A DNA stretch of 42,576 nt from Bifidobacterium breve (GTDB lineage: Bacteria > Actinomycetota > Acidimicrobiia > Acidimicrobiales > Ilumatobacteraceae), in the NCBI GenBank assembly GCA_945893395.1, contig CAMDEC010000007.1, positions 1-42,576 on the forward strand, given 5' to 3'. The position numbers and the translations under genes were made by a program. The notes under the pieces were generated by a model. It did not search any database. It was given only the letters and a program-made list of their open reading frames with translations, and was not told the origin of the DNA. This document shows, in pieces, positions 34,884 through 42,576 of the stretch. How positions within the stretch are numbered: the stretch's first letter is position 1; every line of letters begins with the position of its first letter.

Positions 34884-35993
34884 ATGATCGCTCATTTAGA
34901 AGATCTTGGGGATGTACGCGGTAAGACGGTGCTCGTGCGCACTGACTTTAACGTGCCGATGTCGGGACCAGATGACAACAGAAAGATCGAAGATGACTTT
35001 CGAATCCGCAGTGCGCTCGAGACCTTGAATTGGCTGACAAGTCGTGGTGCAAAAGTAGTTTGCGCGACGCACTTGGGTCGTCCGAAAGGTAAGCCAGTTG
35101 CTAAATATTCTCTTGAACCAGTGCGCAAACGACTTGCTGAGTTGGCGCCAGGTGTAACTCTTCTCGAGAACCTGCGATTTGATGCCGGCGAAGAGGCGAA
35201 CGATCCCGCATTTGTTGCGAGATTGATAGGCGGCGTTGAGATTTATGTGAATGATGCCTTTGGCGCCGCGCACCGAGAGCATGCATCGATTGTCGGACCG
35301 CCGAAATCGTTGCCATCTGCCGCGGGTCGATTGTTGCAACGTGAGTTGGATGTTTTGTCTGAGATGAGATCAAACCCGAAGCGACCGTTTATCGCAGTTT
35401 TGGGTGGCGCGAAAATCAGTGACAAACTTGGGGTGATTGAAGCGCTAATTAATGTAGTAGATGAATTAGTTATTGGTGGTGGCATGTGCTTTACATTTCT
35501 GGCAGCGAAGAATCTGCCGATTGGTGACTCGCTTTGCGAACCCGATCAGATCGCGGCCTGCAAGAAACTTTTGTCGGGAAGCGTGAAAATTCATTTGCCT
35601 GAAGACATCGTCGGATTAGACGCTGATGGCGAGTTTGCAACTTTTGGCGCGCGACTGCCTGACGGAGCGAAGGGTCTCGATATTGGTCCTGGCACCGCGG
35701 CGGCGTTCGCCGACATCATCATCAATGCACGCAGCGTATTTTGGAACGGACCGATGGGGATGTTCGAAGACGGGCGTTTTGCGGCGGGTACGCGAACGGT
35801 GGCACAAGCGATGGCCGACACGAAGGCATTTACGGTTGTGGGTGGTGGAGACTCGGCTGCAGCACTTGCACAATTTAAATTAGAGACTGAAGTCGACCAT
35901 GTCTCAACTGGTGGAGGAGCGTCATTAGAGTTTCTGCAGCTTGGCGACTTGCCGGGCCTTGTGGCGTTGCGAGGAGCACCAAATGTCAAGTGA
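34884..35993 (+). CDS. pgk: Phosphoglycerate kinase
   Basis: Pgk makes ATP from 1,3-bisphosphoglycerate. The 369-residue protein has the N-terminal VLVRTDFNVPM, CATHLGRPKG, the hinge FAAGTRTVAQA region, and the C-terminal nucleotide loop VVGGGDSAAAL and STGGGASLEFL. At 369 residues it is shorter than the usual 390-415. The N-terminal and hinge motifs are intact, so small loop deletions are more likely than truncation. It abuts gap upstream and overlaps tpiA by 11 bases downstream. Confidence 0.95.
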   Translation: MIAHLEDLGDVRGKTVLVRTDFNVPMSGPDDNRKIEDDFRIRSALETLNWLTSRGAKVVCATHLGRPKGKPVAKYSLEPVRKRLAELAPGVTLLENLRFDAGEEANDPAFVARLIGGVEIYVNDAFGAAHREHASIVGPPKSLPSAAGRLLQRELDVLSEMRSNPKRPFIAVLGGAKISDKLGVIEALINVVDELVIGGGMCFTFLAAKNLPIGDSLCEPDQIAACKKLLSGSVKIHLPEDIVGLDADGEFATFGARLPDGAKGLDIGPGTAAAFADIIINARSVFWNGPMGMFEDGRFAAGTRTVAQAMADTKAFTVVGGGDSAAALAQFKLETEVDHVSTGGGASLEFLQLGDLPGLVALRGAPNVK

Positions 35994-36786
35994 GAATCGA
36001 AAACCGATCATAAGTGGCAACTGGAAGATGAATCACAATCACTTCGAGGCGATTCAGTGCGTTCAAAAACTTGCGTATCTTTTGACGAAAGATGATTTTG
36101 CTGCCGTTGACGTGACGATTCATCCTCCTTTCACCGATTTGCGAAGTGTGCAAACACTGATTGATGCCGACGAGTTGCGATTCATTCTTGGTGCCCAACA
36201 TTGTCATGAGGCCGATACGGGTGCGTTTACTGGCGAAGTGTCGGCGCTTTTTTTGGCAAAACTCAATGTGAGTTACGTGATCGTTGGTCACAGTGAGCGG
36301 CGTGAAATTTTTGGCGAGACAGATGAACTAGTGCACAGCAAAATTGCGACGATCCAAAAAAGCAAGATGACGCCGATTGTCTGCGTCGGTGAAACCCTTG
36401 CCGAGAGAGAGGCTGGTCGCACACACGACAAAGTTTTGGGTCAAGTGAGAAGCGCATTAGAGAAACGATCGATTGACCAAGTTAAGTCAATGGTGATTGC
36501 TTACGAACCGATTTGGGCAATCGGCACTGGAAAGACCGCGACTACTGATGACGCGCAGCGGGTTATCAGTGCGATCCGCGAGGAAGTCGCCAAGATCTCG
36601 TCGGCCCCAGCCGCGAATGCAATTCGATTGCAATATGGCGGCAGTGTCAAGGCCAGCAATATCGCTGAAATTATGGCTCAACCCGATATTGACGGTGTCT
36701 TGGTTGGCGGCGCAAGCCTTGACGCGGCCGAGTTCGCTCGTATTTGCCAATACCGCCTTAGGGCCACCAACAATTCATCGCCCTGA
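35983..36786 (+). CDS. tpiA: Triosephosphate isomerase
   Basis: TpiA interconverts DHAP and glyceraldehyde-3-phosphate. The 267-residue barrel has the N-terminal SGNWKMN with the catalytic Lys15, VGHSERRE with the electrophilic His, and AYEPIWAIGTGK with the catalytic Glu and loop 6. The phosphate loop LQYGGSVK and LVGGASLDAAEF follow. I chose ATG 35983, with GAGGAG about seven bases upstream, over a more 5' ATG at 35941. It overlaps pgk by 11 bases. The usual next gene secG is absent; a peptide transporter follows. Confidence 0.96.
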   Translation: MSSENRKPIISGNWKMNHNHFEAIQCVQKLAYLLTKDDFAAVDVTIHPPFTDLRSVQTLIDADELRFILGAQHCHEADTGAFTGEVSALFLAKLNVSYVIVGHSERREIFGETDELVHSKIATIQKSKMTPIVCVGETLAEREAGRTHDKVLGQVRSALEKRSIDQVKSMVIAYEPIWAIGTGKTATTDDAQRVISAIREEVAKISSAPAANAIRLQYGGSVKASNIAEIMAQPDIDGVLVGGASLDAAEFARICQYRLRATNNSSP

Positions 36787-36890
36787 ATTCATGGCAATTA
36801 CTGCTTTTTTAATCCGTAAATCAGTCTGTTAGTGTTTAACCAACTAAGGGCCGGTTTGGCTTTTACCTAATTCGACGGGGAGGTCGGAGA

Positions 36891-38642
36891 GTGAGAAAAA
36901 CCACAAAAGTGGCTCGTCTTGCTGCAGCACTCATCACCGTGTCATTAATTGGCGCGGCGTGTGGTGGCAGTGACGACGAAGCAGCAGAAGTAACAGAAGA
37001 AACAGAAGCGCCAGCCGAAGAAGTTACGGCTGTCAGTTATCCAACAAGTTTGGATGACTGCGCAAACGTCACTTATGACTATGCGAAGCCAGCAACTGTT
37101 GGTGGAATGACAATTACATATGACATCAACCCAGCCGCAGTTTGGGAAGACGGGTCGCCAATTACGGCAGCCGACTTCGCCGCCACGTGGGAAGCGTCAT
37201 TGAACACACCAGGTTCGATTTCGACATCTGGTTACGACCAAGTGACAGCGGTGGCAGCCGGTTCAAGTGACAAACAAGTTGTTGTCACTATGAAAGCCGT
37301 TTACGCGCCGTGGCGTGGTTTGTTCGGTGCACTCATCAAGGCTGCTTCAGTCAAGAACACGAAAGATGTTTCTGGGGATTATGCAGACAACATTCCGTTC
37401 TCGGGACGTCCATACAAGATTAAGTCTTGGAGCCAAGATCAAGTTGTGTTCGTGCCAAACGACAAGTATTGGGGCACCGACAAGGCTGTCACCAAGAAGT
37501 TCGTAATGGTGCCAAAGGCTGACAGCGACACAGAAATCGCCGCGCTTAAGGCTGGTGAAGTTGACTTCATTTACCCACAATTCTTTGCGGGTATCGAAGA
37601 GGCTGTGAAGCAGGACAACATTCAAACCAACCTTGACTACGGTGGCGACTACGAAGGTTTCTACTTCCAACAGAAGTGCGGACCATTCGCAGATCCGAAC
37701 TTCCGTGCGGCGTTCTCGATGTCAATCGATCGTGAAGCATTGTTCGAGCAGATCTACATTCCACTCGGTGGAAAAGAATTGCTTCAGTGCGGCCCGATGG
37801 TGCCTGGACCGTTTTGCAACGGCGACGAGTTCGCTAATGGCTACGACCCAGCAGCAGCAGAAGCTTTGTTGACCGAGAATGGTTGGACAAAGGGAACAGA
37901 CGGCTACTGGGTTGACCCAAGTGGCAATGTCCCAGATATCCGTTGGATCATCAATACCGGCAACACACGCCGCGAGAGTACCCAGGCTTATTTGATTCCG
38001 TTGCTTAATGCATCAGGTTTCAAAGTGCGCGCAGACAACTGCGATGCCGCTTGCTACTTCCAGCAACGTTTGCCAGGTATGGACTATGACATGGCGATGT
38101 ATATCAGCACAGCACCACCAGACCCGGCTTACCTCACTGGTGGTTTCGCTTGCGACCTGATTCCGACTGAAGCCAATGGCAACATTGGTCAGAACAGTCA
38201 GGGTTGGTGCAACGCTGAGGCTTCAGATTTGCTTTATGCAGCAGATGTTGATGCCGATGCAGCGACTCGTGCAGACAAGGTCAAGCAGGTTCTTGCGCTT
38301 ATGGCGAAAGATCATGTGATGTTGCCTTTGATGCAGTTCCCGAAGTCGGGTTTCGCACGTACTGACAAGGTCGGCGGTCCATGGAACGGAGAACTCAACA
38401 ACTACGCAGCATTCAACAACATTCACCTATGGGAAGATCTTGACGGTGATGGACAAATTGTGCTCGGTGCCGAGCAATGGCCAGAGTGTCTCAACCCAAT
38501 CACTGAGTGTGCAAACTCTTCGTGGATGGTTTGGACAACTGCATTCCAGGTAATGCCAGGTGCTTACGCAACTACCAATGATGGTAAGTACGTGATGACT
38601 AACCTGCTTGCTGGTGAGGCAACGGTTGTAGTCAAGGGCTAA
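36891..38642 (+). CDS. Family 5 peptide-binding lipoprotein, apparently circularly permuted
   Basis: This 583-residue protein binds oligopeptides or related ligands for the transporter encoded downstream. It starts with a signal peptide ending IGAACG (predicted lipid-modified Cys24) and a Glu/Ala/Thr-rich linker. Residues 73-96 (TITYDINPAAVWEDGSPITA) match the family's usual block after the first lobe. The family's normal mature N-terminal block, with GAEQWPECLNP and NLLAGEATV, instead lies at residues 525-583, after the loop EDLDGDGQ (515-522). The protein therefore looks circularly permuted. The start is GTG with GGGGAGG about seven bases upstream. A strong terminator follows within 30 bases. 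The 104-base gap before it has a T-run but no clear hairpin. Confidence 0.9.
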   Translation: MRKTTKVARLAAALITVSLIGAACGGSDDEAAEVTEETEAPAEEVTAVSYPTSLDDCANVTYDYAKPATVGGMTITYDINPAAVWEDGSPITAADFAATWEASLNTPGSISTSGYDQVTAVAAGSSDKQVVVTMKAVYAPWRGLFGALIKAASVKNTKDVSGDYADNIPFSGRPYKIKSWSQDQVVFVPNDKYWGTDKAVTKKFVMVPKADSDTEIAALKAGEVDFIYPQFFAGIEEAVKQDNIQTNLDYGGDYEGFYFQQKCGPFADPNFRAAFSMSIDREALFEQIYIPLGGKELLQCGPMVPGPFCNGDEFANGYDPAAAEALLTENGWTKGTDGYWVDPSGNVPDIRWIINTGNTRRESTQAYLIPLLNASGFKVRADNCDAACYFQQRLPGMDYDMAMYISTAPPDPAYLTGGFACDLIPTEANGNIGQNSQGWCNAEASDLLYAADVDADAATRADKVKQVLALMAKDHVMLPLMQFPKSGFARTDKVGGPWNGELNNYAAFNNIHLWEDLDGDGQIVLGAEQWPECLNPITECANSSWMVWTTAFQVMPGAYATTNDGKYVMTNLLAGEATVVVKG

Positions 38643-38669
38643 TCGCTCGTAACTTGAGTTAATTCAAAG

Positions 38670-38715
38670 AAGGTGCGTCGGCTCAGTTGAATCTGGGTCG
38701 ACGCACCTTTGTTTT
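38670..38715 (+). terminator. Strong intrinsic terminator after the binding-protein gene
   Basis: AAGGTGCGTCG (38670-38680) and CGACGCACCTT (38699-38709) form a perfect 11-bp stem. Six more pairs, two of them G-U, extend it inward around a TTGAAT loop, and TGTTTT follows. It should stop most transcription between the binding-protein gene and the permease gene, letting the binding protein be made in excess. Confidence 0.8.
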
Positions 38716-38775
38716 AAGGTGACATTTGAGGTGGAAGTTCTGATTTTTTTAAGCGAGTTAGGCAGACTGTAGGCG

Positions 38776-39750
38776 ATGCTCCGCTACATTCTCCGACGCC
38801 TGGCGTGGTCTGTACCCACGCTGCTGCTGGTTACTTTCTTGGTCTATCTTGCCCTGCGAATTGGTACAGACCCTGTTGAGAGCTATAAACGGGTGAACCC
38901 GCGCGCAAGTCGCGCCAAAATTCAGCAATACATCGACATAAACGGGTTGGATCCAAATTTTGTACAGGGTTACTTTAAGTGGTTAAAGAATTTCATAACT
39001 GGCGAGTGGGCACCGAGCATCAAGGGGCGTCGCGAAGTTTGGCCCGCGCTCAAGGATGCGATGGCCAATACTTTACGTCTTGGCACTGCCGCTACGGTCG
39101 TGGGAATTTTCTTTGGATTGATCGCCGGCGTGCTGGCTGCGTTGCGCCCAGGCGGCAGGCGTGATGTCTTTATAAATACGAGTGCTTTCGTTGGCATTTC
39201 GATTCCGCCGTTTATTAGTGCGATTTTATTGCAGCTTTTATTTGCGGTTTATTGGCAGCGATGGTTTGGAGAAAGTTTGTTTCCGACTTCAGGTGTCTAC
39301 CCAGCAGGGCACTCTGGTTTCGACTTGTTCTTAATGCTCAAGTTCATGGCTCTTCCGACAATTATCGTGGCGATCCAGATTATTGCGACGTATAGCCGCT
39401 ACATGCGTTCGTCACTCCTTGATGTGATGAATTCTGATTACATGCGCACCGCACGCTCAAAGGGCATTAGTGAACGCCGCATATTGATTAAACACGGGAT
39501 GCGCAACGCGCTGATACCGGTTGTGACTATTGCTGCGCTAGATGTCGGCTCTATCGTCGGCGGGTTGATCATCACGGAAAATATCTTCGCCTACCCTGGC
39601 ATGGGGCTCTATTTTTTGAAGTCGTTTGGTGATGGTGACTTTCCGCTATTGATGCCATGGATGGTTGTAATTGTTGCGTCGATCCTGCTGTTCAATTTGA
39701 TTGCAGACATTTCATATGCCTGGCTTGACCCAAGGATCCGCCTTGAGTAA
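38776..39750 (+). CDS. Dipeptide/oligopeptide ABC transporter permease, DppB-type
   Basis: This 324-residue protein has about six hydrophobic helices, starting with RRLAWSVPTLLLVTFLVYLA. The helix pairs near residues 108-128, 136-158, 190-210, 245-265 and 290-312 are typical. The cytoplasmic EAA-type loop, which contacts the ATPase, appears as YMRTARSKGISERRIL. The family's motif with RSSLLDVMNSDY also fits DppB/OppB. The promoter and translation signals before the ATG are unclear. It is the first gene after the terminator and starts the four-gene permease-ATPase run. Substrate: peptides or nickel-like ligands by family; peptide is inferred from the binding protein. Confidence 0.92.
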   Translation: MLRYILRRLAWSVPTLLLVTFLVYLALRIGTDPVESYKRVNPRASRAKIQQYIDINGLDPNFVQGYFKWLKNFITGEWAPSIKGRREVWPALKDAMANTLRLGTAATVVGIFFGLIAGVLAALRPGGRRDVFINTSAFVGISIPPFISAILLQLLFAVYWQRWFGESLFPTSGVYPAGHSGFDLFLMLKFMALPTIIVAIQIIATYSRYMRSSLLDVMNSDYMRTARSKGISERRILIKHGMRNALIPVVTIAALDVGSIVGGLIITENIFAYPGMGLYFLKSFGDGDFPLLMPWMVVIVASILLFNLIADISYAWLDPRIRLE

Positions 39751-40663
39751 TCAAAATAAAAAAGTATTGTCGCCGCGACAGATGGCATTTCGACGGTTCG
39801 TCTCGCACAAAGCCGCCGTGGTTAGTTGCATCATCATCGGAATTTTGGCATTATTTGTAATTTTGGCACCATTCACGGCGCGATACGGAGTCAATCAATC
39901 TGTGCAGGCACCACCGAATTCGTTTCTTTCGCCCCGCAGCAACGCTTGGCTCGGCACAGATGACATCGGCCGTGATCTTTACAGTCGTTTGATTTACGGT
40001 GTTCGTGTCTCACTTTTGATTGGGCTGGCGAGCGCACTAATTTCTGTAACCCTTGGCGCGCTAGTCGGAGCAGTTGCAGGTTTTCGTGGTGGCAAATTTG
40101 ACGACATCCTGATGCGTGTCACAGACCTGTTCTTGGCTTTCCCATTCTTGGTGACTTTGTTAGTGGTACGAAATGTTCTTGGTGGGTTGCCTTGGCTTAA
40201 ACCTCTAACTGGCGAAATGAACTCTGTTCGTTTCATTATTGTTTTGTTCAGCATCTTCGGCTGGATGGGTGTCGCTCGAATTGTGCGCGGTCAAGTTCTG
40301 TCGCTTAAAGAGCGAGAGTTCGTCGAAGCGGCCCGAGCCGTGGGTGCTTCAAGGCGGTACATTATCGCTCGACATTTGTTGCCTAATTCAGTTGGTCCGA
40401 TCATGGTCGCGCTTACTTTTTCTGTAGTTGGTGCAATCATCGGCGAGTCAACGCTTGCATTTTTTGGTTATGGACCTCAGGCGGGAGACGGCGCTACATC
40501 ACTCGGCATTTTGGTTGGTGCAGCCAAAGGGGCGGTACAAACTGGCTTTTGGTGGCTGGCAGTGTTTCCGTGCTTTATGTTGATCATTATTGCTCTGAGC
40601 ATCAATTTCATTGGCGATGCGTTGCGTGATGCAACTGACCCGCGTCTTGATCGGGGCGTGTGA
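39743..40663 (+). CDS. Dipeptide/oligopeptide ABC transporter permease, DppC-type
   Basis: This is the second permease, 306 residues from the TTG at 39743. I chose this start because AAGGA lies six bases upstream. The in-frame ATG at 39701 would overlap dppB by 50 bases. The N-terminal helix AAVVSCIIIGILALFVILAP is followed by the extracellular segment with WLGTDDIGRDLYSRLIYG, a signature of DppC/OppC proteins. Further helices and the cytoplasmic loop with EFVEAARAVGASRRYI, the EAA-type motif that contacts the ATPase, follow. It overlaps the permease above by eight bases and the ATPase below by one base. Confidence 0.92.
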   Translation: MSNQNKKVLSPRQMAFRRFVSHKAAVVSCIIIGILALFVILAPFTARYGVNQSVQAPPNSFLSPRSNAWLGTDDIGRDLYSRLIYGVRVSLLIGLASALISVTLGALVGAVAGFRGGKFDDILMRVTDLFLAFPFLVTLLVVRNVLGGLPWLKPLTGEMNSVRFIIVLFSIFGWMGVARIVRGQVLSLKEREFVEAARAVGASRRYIIARHLLPNSVGPIMVALTFSVVGAIIGESTLAFFGYGPQAGDGATSLGILVGAAKGAVQTGFWWLAVFPCFMLIIIALSINFIGDALRDATDPRLDRGV

Positions 40664-41643
40664 TGGCTGAAAAAGTTTTAGAGATACGCGATTTGCATGT
40701 CACTTTTGATACGCCCTCGGGGCCCCTTGAGGCAGTGCGTGGCATCGATCTCGACGTTGAAGCGGGTGAGCTTCTCGGCGTCGTAGGCGAATCTGGCTCG
40801 GGAAAGTCTGTGAGTTTCTTGGCGACAATGGGATTGCTGCCGGCCCGTGCGCGAGTTACTGGTTCGGTCTTGTTGGCGGGCGAACAGTTGATCGGTGCTT
40901 CGGCTAAACAGATGCGTTCTGTGCGGGGACGATTGTTGTCGATGATTTTTCAAGATCCGCTGTCCGCACTAAATCCGGTGCATCGAATCGGCAATCAGAT
41001 TTCTGAAATGTTGCGATCGCATCAAAGTCTGTCGTCTCGTGATGCCGACAAGCGTGCGATTGAACTGCTCGACATCGTAGGCATTCCGCAACCTAGCGAT
41101 CGCGCACGACAGTATCCACACGAATTCTCTGGTGGCATGCGGCAACGCGTGGTGATCGCAATTGCGATCGCAAATAACCCGAAGGTGTTGATCGCTGATG
41201 AACCAACGACGGCGCTCGACGTGACAGTGCAGGCCCAAATTCTCGAAGTTATTGAACGGGTGCAAGAGCGCTTCGGTACGGCTGTCGTATTGATTACGCA
41301 TGATCTTGGCGTGATTGCTCGTGTCGCGGATCGGGTCAATGTTATGTATGCGGGGCGCAATGTTGAGCAGGGCACAATCGACAACCTCTTTGACCATCCG
41401 AGTCACCCATATACGCGCGGATTATTGGCGTCGCTGCCGCGACCTGGCAAGCAGCGATTGAAGCCGATCACGGGGTTTCCGCCGAATATGGTTAACCCAC
41501 CAAAGGGTTGCGCGTTTCACCCACGGTGTGAGTTCGCCACCGATGTTTGCAAAAGTGAACTGCCGAGTCTCGTCAGTTATGGCGATTTGCAGACTGCGTG
41601 TATTCGGGCAAAAGAATTGCCAAAGGCCGTGATTTTGACATGA
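40663..41643 (+). CDS. Peptide ABC transporter ATP-binding protein, DppD-type
   Basis: This 326-residue ATPase has Walker A GESGSGKS, the Q loop in [11 protein letters not shown], signature [12 protein letters not shown], Walker [13 protein letters not shown] and the switch His in ITHDLGV. The C-terminal oligopeptide extension with [15 protein letters not shown] has the conserved Cys cluster. The start is ATG 40663, forming TGATG with the permease stop; a GTG at 40660 is an alternative adding one residue. The stop overlaps the next ATPase as ATGA. Confidence 0.94.
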   Translation: MAEKVLEIRDLHVTFDTPSGPLEAVRGIDLDVEAGELLGVVGESGSGKSVSFLATMGLLPARARVTGSVLLAGEQLIGASAKQMRSVRGRLLSMIFQDPLSALNPVHRIGNQISEMLRSHQSLSSRDADKRAIELLDIVGIPQPSDRARQYPHEFSGGMRQRVVIAIAIANNPKVLIADEPTTALDVTVQAQILEVIERVQERFGTAVVLITHDLGVIARVADRVNVMYAGRNVEQGTIDNLFDHPSHPYTRGLLASLPRPGKQRLKPITGFPPNMVNPPKGCAFHPRCEFATDVCKSELPSLVSYGDLQTACIRAKELPKAVILT

Positions 41644-42576
41644 GTTCTGAATTGTTGAAGGTGACGAACCTCGTCAAGAATTTTGAACTGCGTGTCGACA
41701 AAGGCGCGCGGCGTCGAAAGCGGACTGTCCAAGCGGTCACGAATGTTTCATTCTCCGTTGCTAAAGGTCAGACACTGGGTTTGGTGGGCGAGTCTGGTTC
41801 TGGAAAAACAACAGTTGGTCGCTGTATTTTGCGATTGATTGAGCCGACGTCTGGCAGCGTTGAATTCGAGGGCCAAGAACTGGGCTCGCTGAAATTCGAA
41901 GAGATGCGGGCGCTGCGACGAAAAATGCAGATCGTTTTTCAAGATCCGTTCGCATCGCTTGACCCAAAGATGACTGTAGGTGCGTCTATTTCTGAACCGC
42001 TGATCGTGCAGGGTGTGCCAGGCGACCACGCTGACAAGGTTCTAGAGCTGCTCGAGTTGGTCGGCCTTTCGGCTGATCACGCACAGCGATTTCCGCATGA
42101 GTTTTCGGGGGGTCAGCGTCAACGAATTGGTGTCGCTCGGGCTCTTGCCCTGAACCCGGCGCTGATCGTTTTGGACGAACCAGTCTCGGCGTTAGATGTG
42201 AGTATTCAAGCTGGTGTTGTAAACCTTTTTGAAGATCTGCAATCAAGACTCGGCATGAGCTATGTCTTTATTGCGCACGACTTGTCAGTTGTGCGTCATA
42301 TTGCTGACCGTGTGGCGGTGATGTATCTAGGAAAGATCGTCGAAATCGGTGACCAAGAAGCCGTGTACGCGAATCCGACACATCCGTATACGAAGGCATT
42401 GTTGTCCGCTGTGCCACTGCCTGACCCGAAGACCGAGCGCACAAGAAATCGGATAATGCTCGAAGGTGATGTGCCGTCACCAGTTAACCCGCCGTCAGGA
42501 TGTCGTTTTCGCACGCGCTGTTGGAAGGCGCAAGATGTATGCGCACAAGAAGAGCCGATGCTTGCTGTGCGTCCGA
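41640..42576 (+). CDS. Peptide ABC transporter ATP-binding protein, DppF-type (3' end outside window)
   Basis: The frame is open from ATG 41640 to the window edge, giving about 312 residues. Visible parts are Walker [10 protein letters not shown], the Q loop [12 protein letters not shown], signature [12 protein letters not shown], Walker [13 protein letters not shown] and His in [10 protein letters not shown]. The C-terminal extension has [15 protein letters not shown] with the usual Cys cluster, so only a few residues are probably missing. It forms the ATPase pair with the upstream gene. The ATG overlaps the previous stop by four bases. Confidence 0.93.
   Translation, partial: MSSELLKVTNLVKNFELRVDKGARRRKRTVQAVTNVSFSVAKGQTLGLVGESGSGKTTVGRCILRLIEPTSGSVEFEGQELGSLKFEEMRALRRKMQIVFQDPFASLDPKMTVGASISEPLIVQGVPGDHADKVLELLELVGLSADHAQRFPHEFSGGQRQRIGVARALALNPALIVLDEPVSALDVSIQAGVVNLFEDLQSRLGMSYVFIAHDLSVVRHIADRVAVMYLGKIVEIGDQEAVYANPTHPYTKALLSAVPLPDPKTERTRNRIMLEGDVPSPVNPPSGCRFRTRCWKAQDVCAQEEPMLAVRP

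Noticed and set aside
36787-36890. Terminator after tpiA
   Set aside because: A run of six T is present but no stable hairpin precedes it.
39701-39742. ATG at 39701 for the second permease
   Set aside because: It would overlap the first permease by 50 bases; TTG 39743 has AAGGA six bases upstream and an eight-base overlap.
1-42576. CRISPR array, prophage, integrase or insertion sequence
   Set aside because: No repeat-spacer pattern, transposase motif or flanking repeat was seen; the gene content is core and syntenic.

Overview
The window is a stretch of core chromosome from an actinobacterium, most likely an uncultured aquatic member of the class Acidimicrobiia. Three signs point there: the order pdtaR-polA-rpsA-coaE-uvrB-uvrA-uvrC-rapZ-gap-pgk-tpiA, which follows actinobacterial chromosomes such as Mycobacterium; an F420-type luciferase-like oxidoreductase; and an OmpR-type regulator with a kinase and GerMN lipoprotein that recall MtrA-MtrB-LpqB. 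Base composition looks close to balanced by eye, which would suit streamlined freshwater relatives better than high-GC soil actinobacteria. Coding density is very high. No gap exceeds about 170 bases, many genes overlap by 1 to 11 bases, and I see no insertion sequence, prophage or CRISPR array.

Layout. Bases 1-2700: end of an acyl-CoA dehydrogenase gene, an F420-type oxidoreductase, a MaoC-type hydratase and a small membrane protein. Bases 2700-10460: era, a kinase plus GerMN lipoprotein pair divergent from its likely response regulator, a DinG-type helicase, a catalytic cis-prenyltransferase (uppS), a degenerate UppS-like protein, and recO. Bases 10500-16040: glyS, a small ABM-domain protein, trpC-trpF-trpB-trpA and fabZ. 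Bases 16085-20381 (minus strand): fabD-fabH-fabG-acpP-fabF, a type II fatty-acid synthesis operon. Bases 20492-33845: tRNA-Leu(CAA), a small coiled-coil protein, the ANTAR regulator pdtaR, polA, rpsA, coaE, the full uvrB-uvrA-uvrC excision-repair set and rapZ. Bases 33873-36786: gap-pgk-tpiA. Bases 36891-42576: a family 5 oligopeptide/dipeptide ABC transporter with binding protein, two permeases and two ATPases, the last cut by the window edge.

Two findings stand out. First, the uppS product lacks the C-terminal RxG tail and the metal-binding Glu of homodimeric UppS, while the divergently transcribed neighbour has lost the catalytic Asp loop but keeps that Glu and the RxG tail. This is the division of labour of the eukaryotic DHDDS/NgBR (Nus1) heteromeric cis-prenyltransferase. 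Second, the peptide-binding lipoprotein appears circularly permuted: the segment that normally starts a mature family 5 binding protein lies at the C-terminus, joined through an acidic DxDGDG loop.

Lesser points are a FabD with an extra barrel-sandwich (lipoyl/biotinyl-like) tail lacking the modified Lys, absence of yvcK and whiA between rapZ and gap, and a recurring TAGNNT box 6-8 bases before start codons that suggests leaderless transcription.
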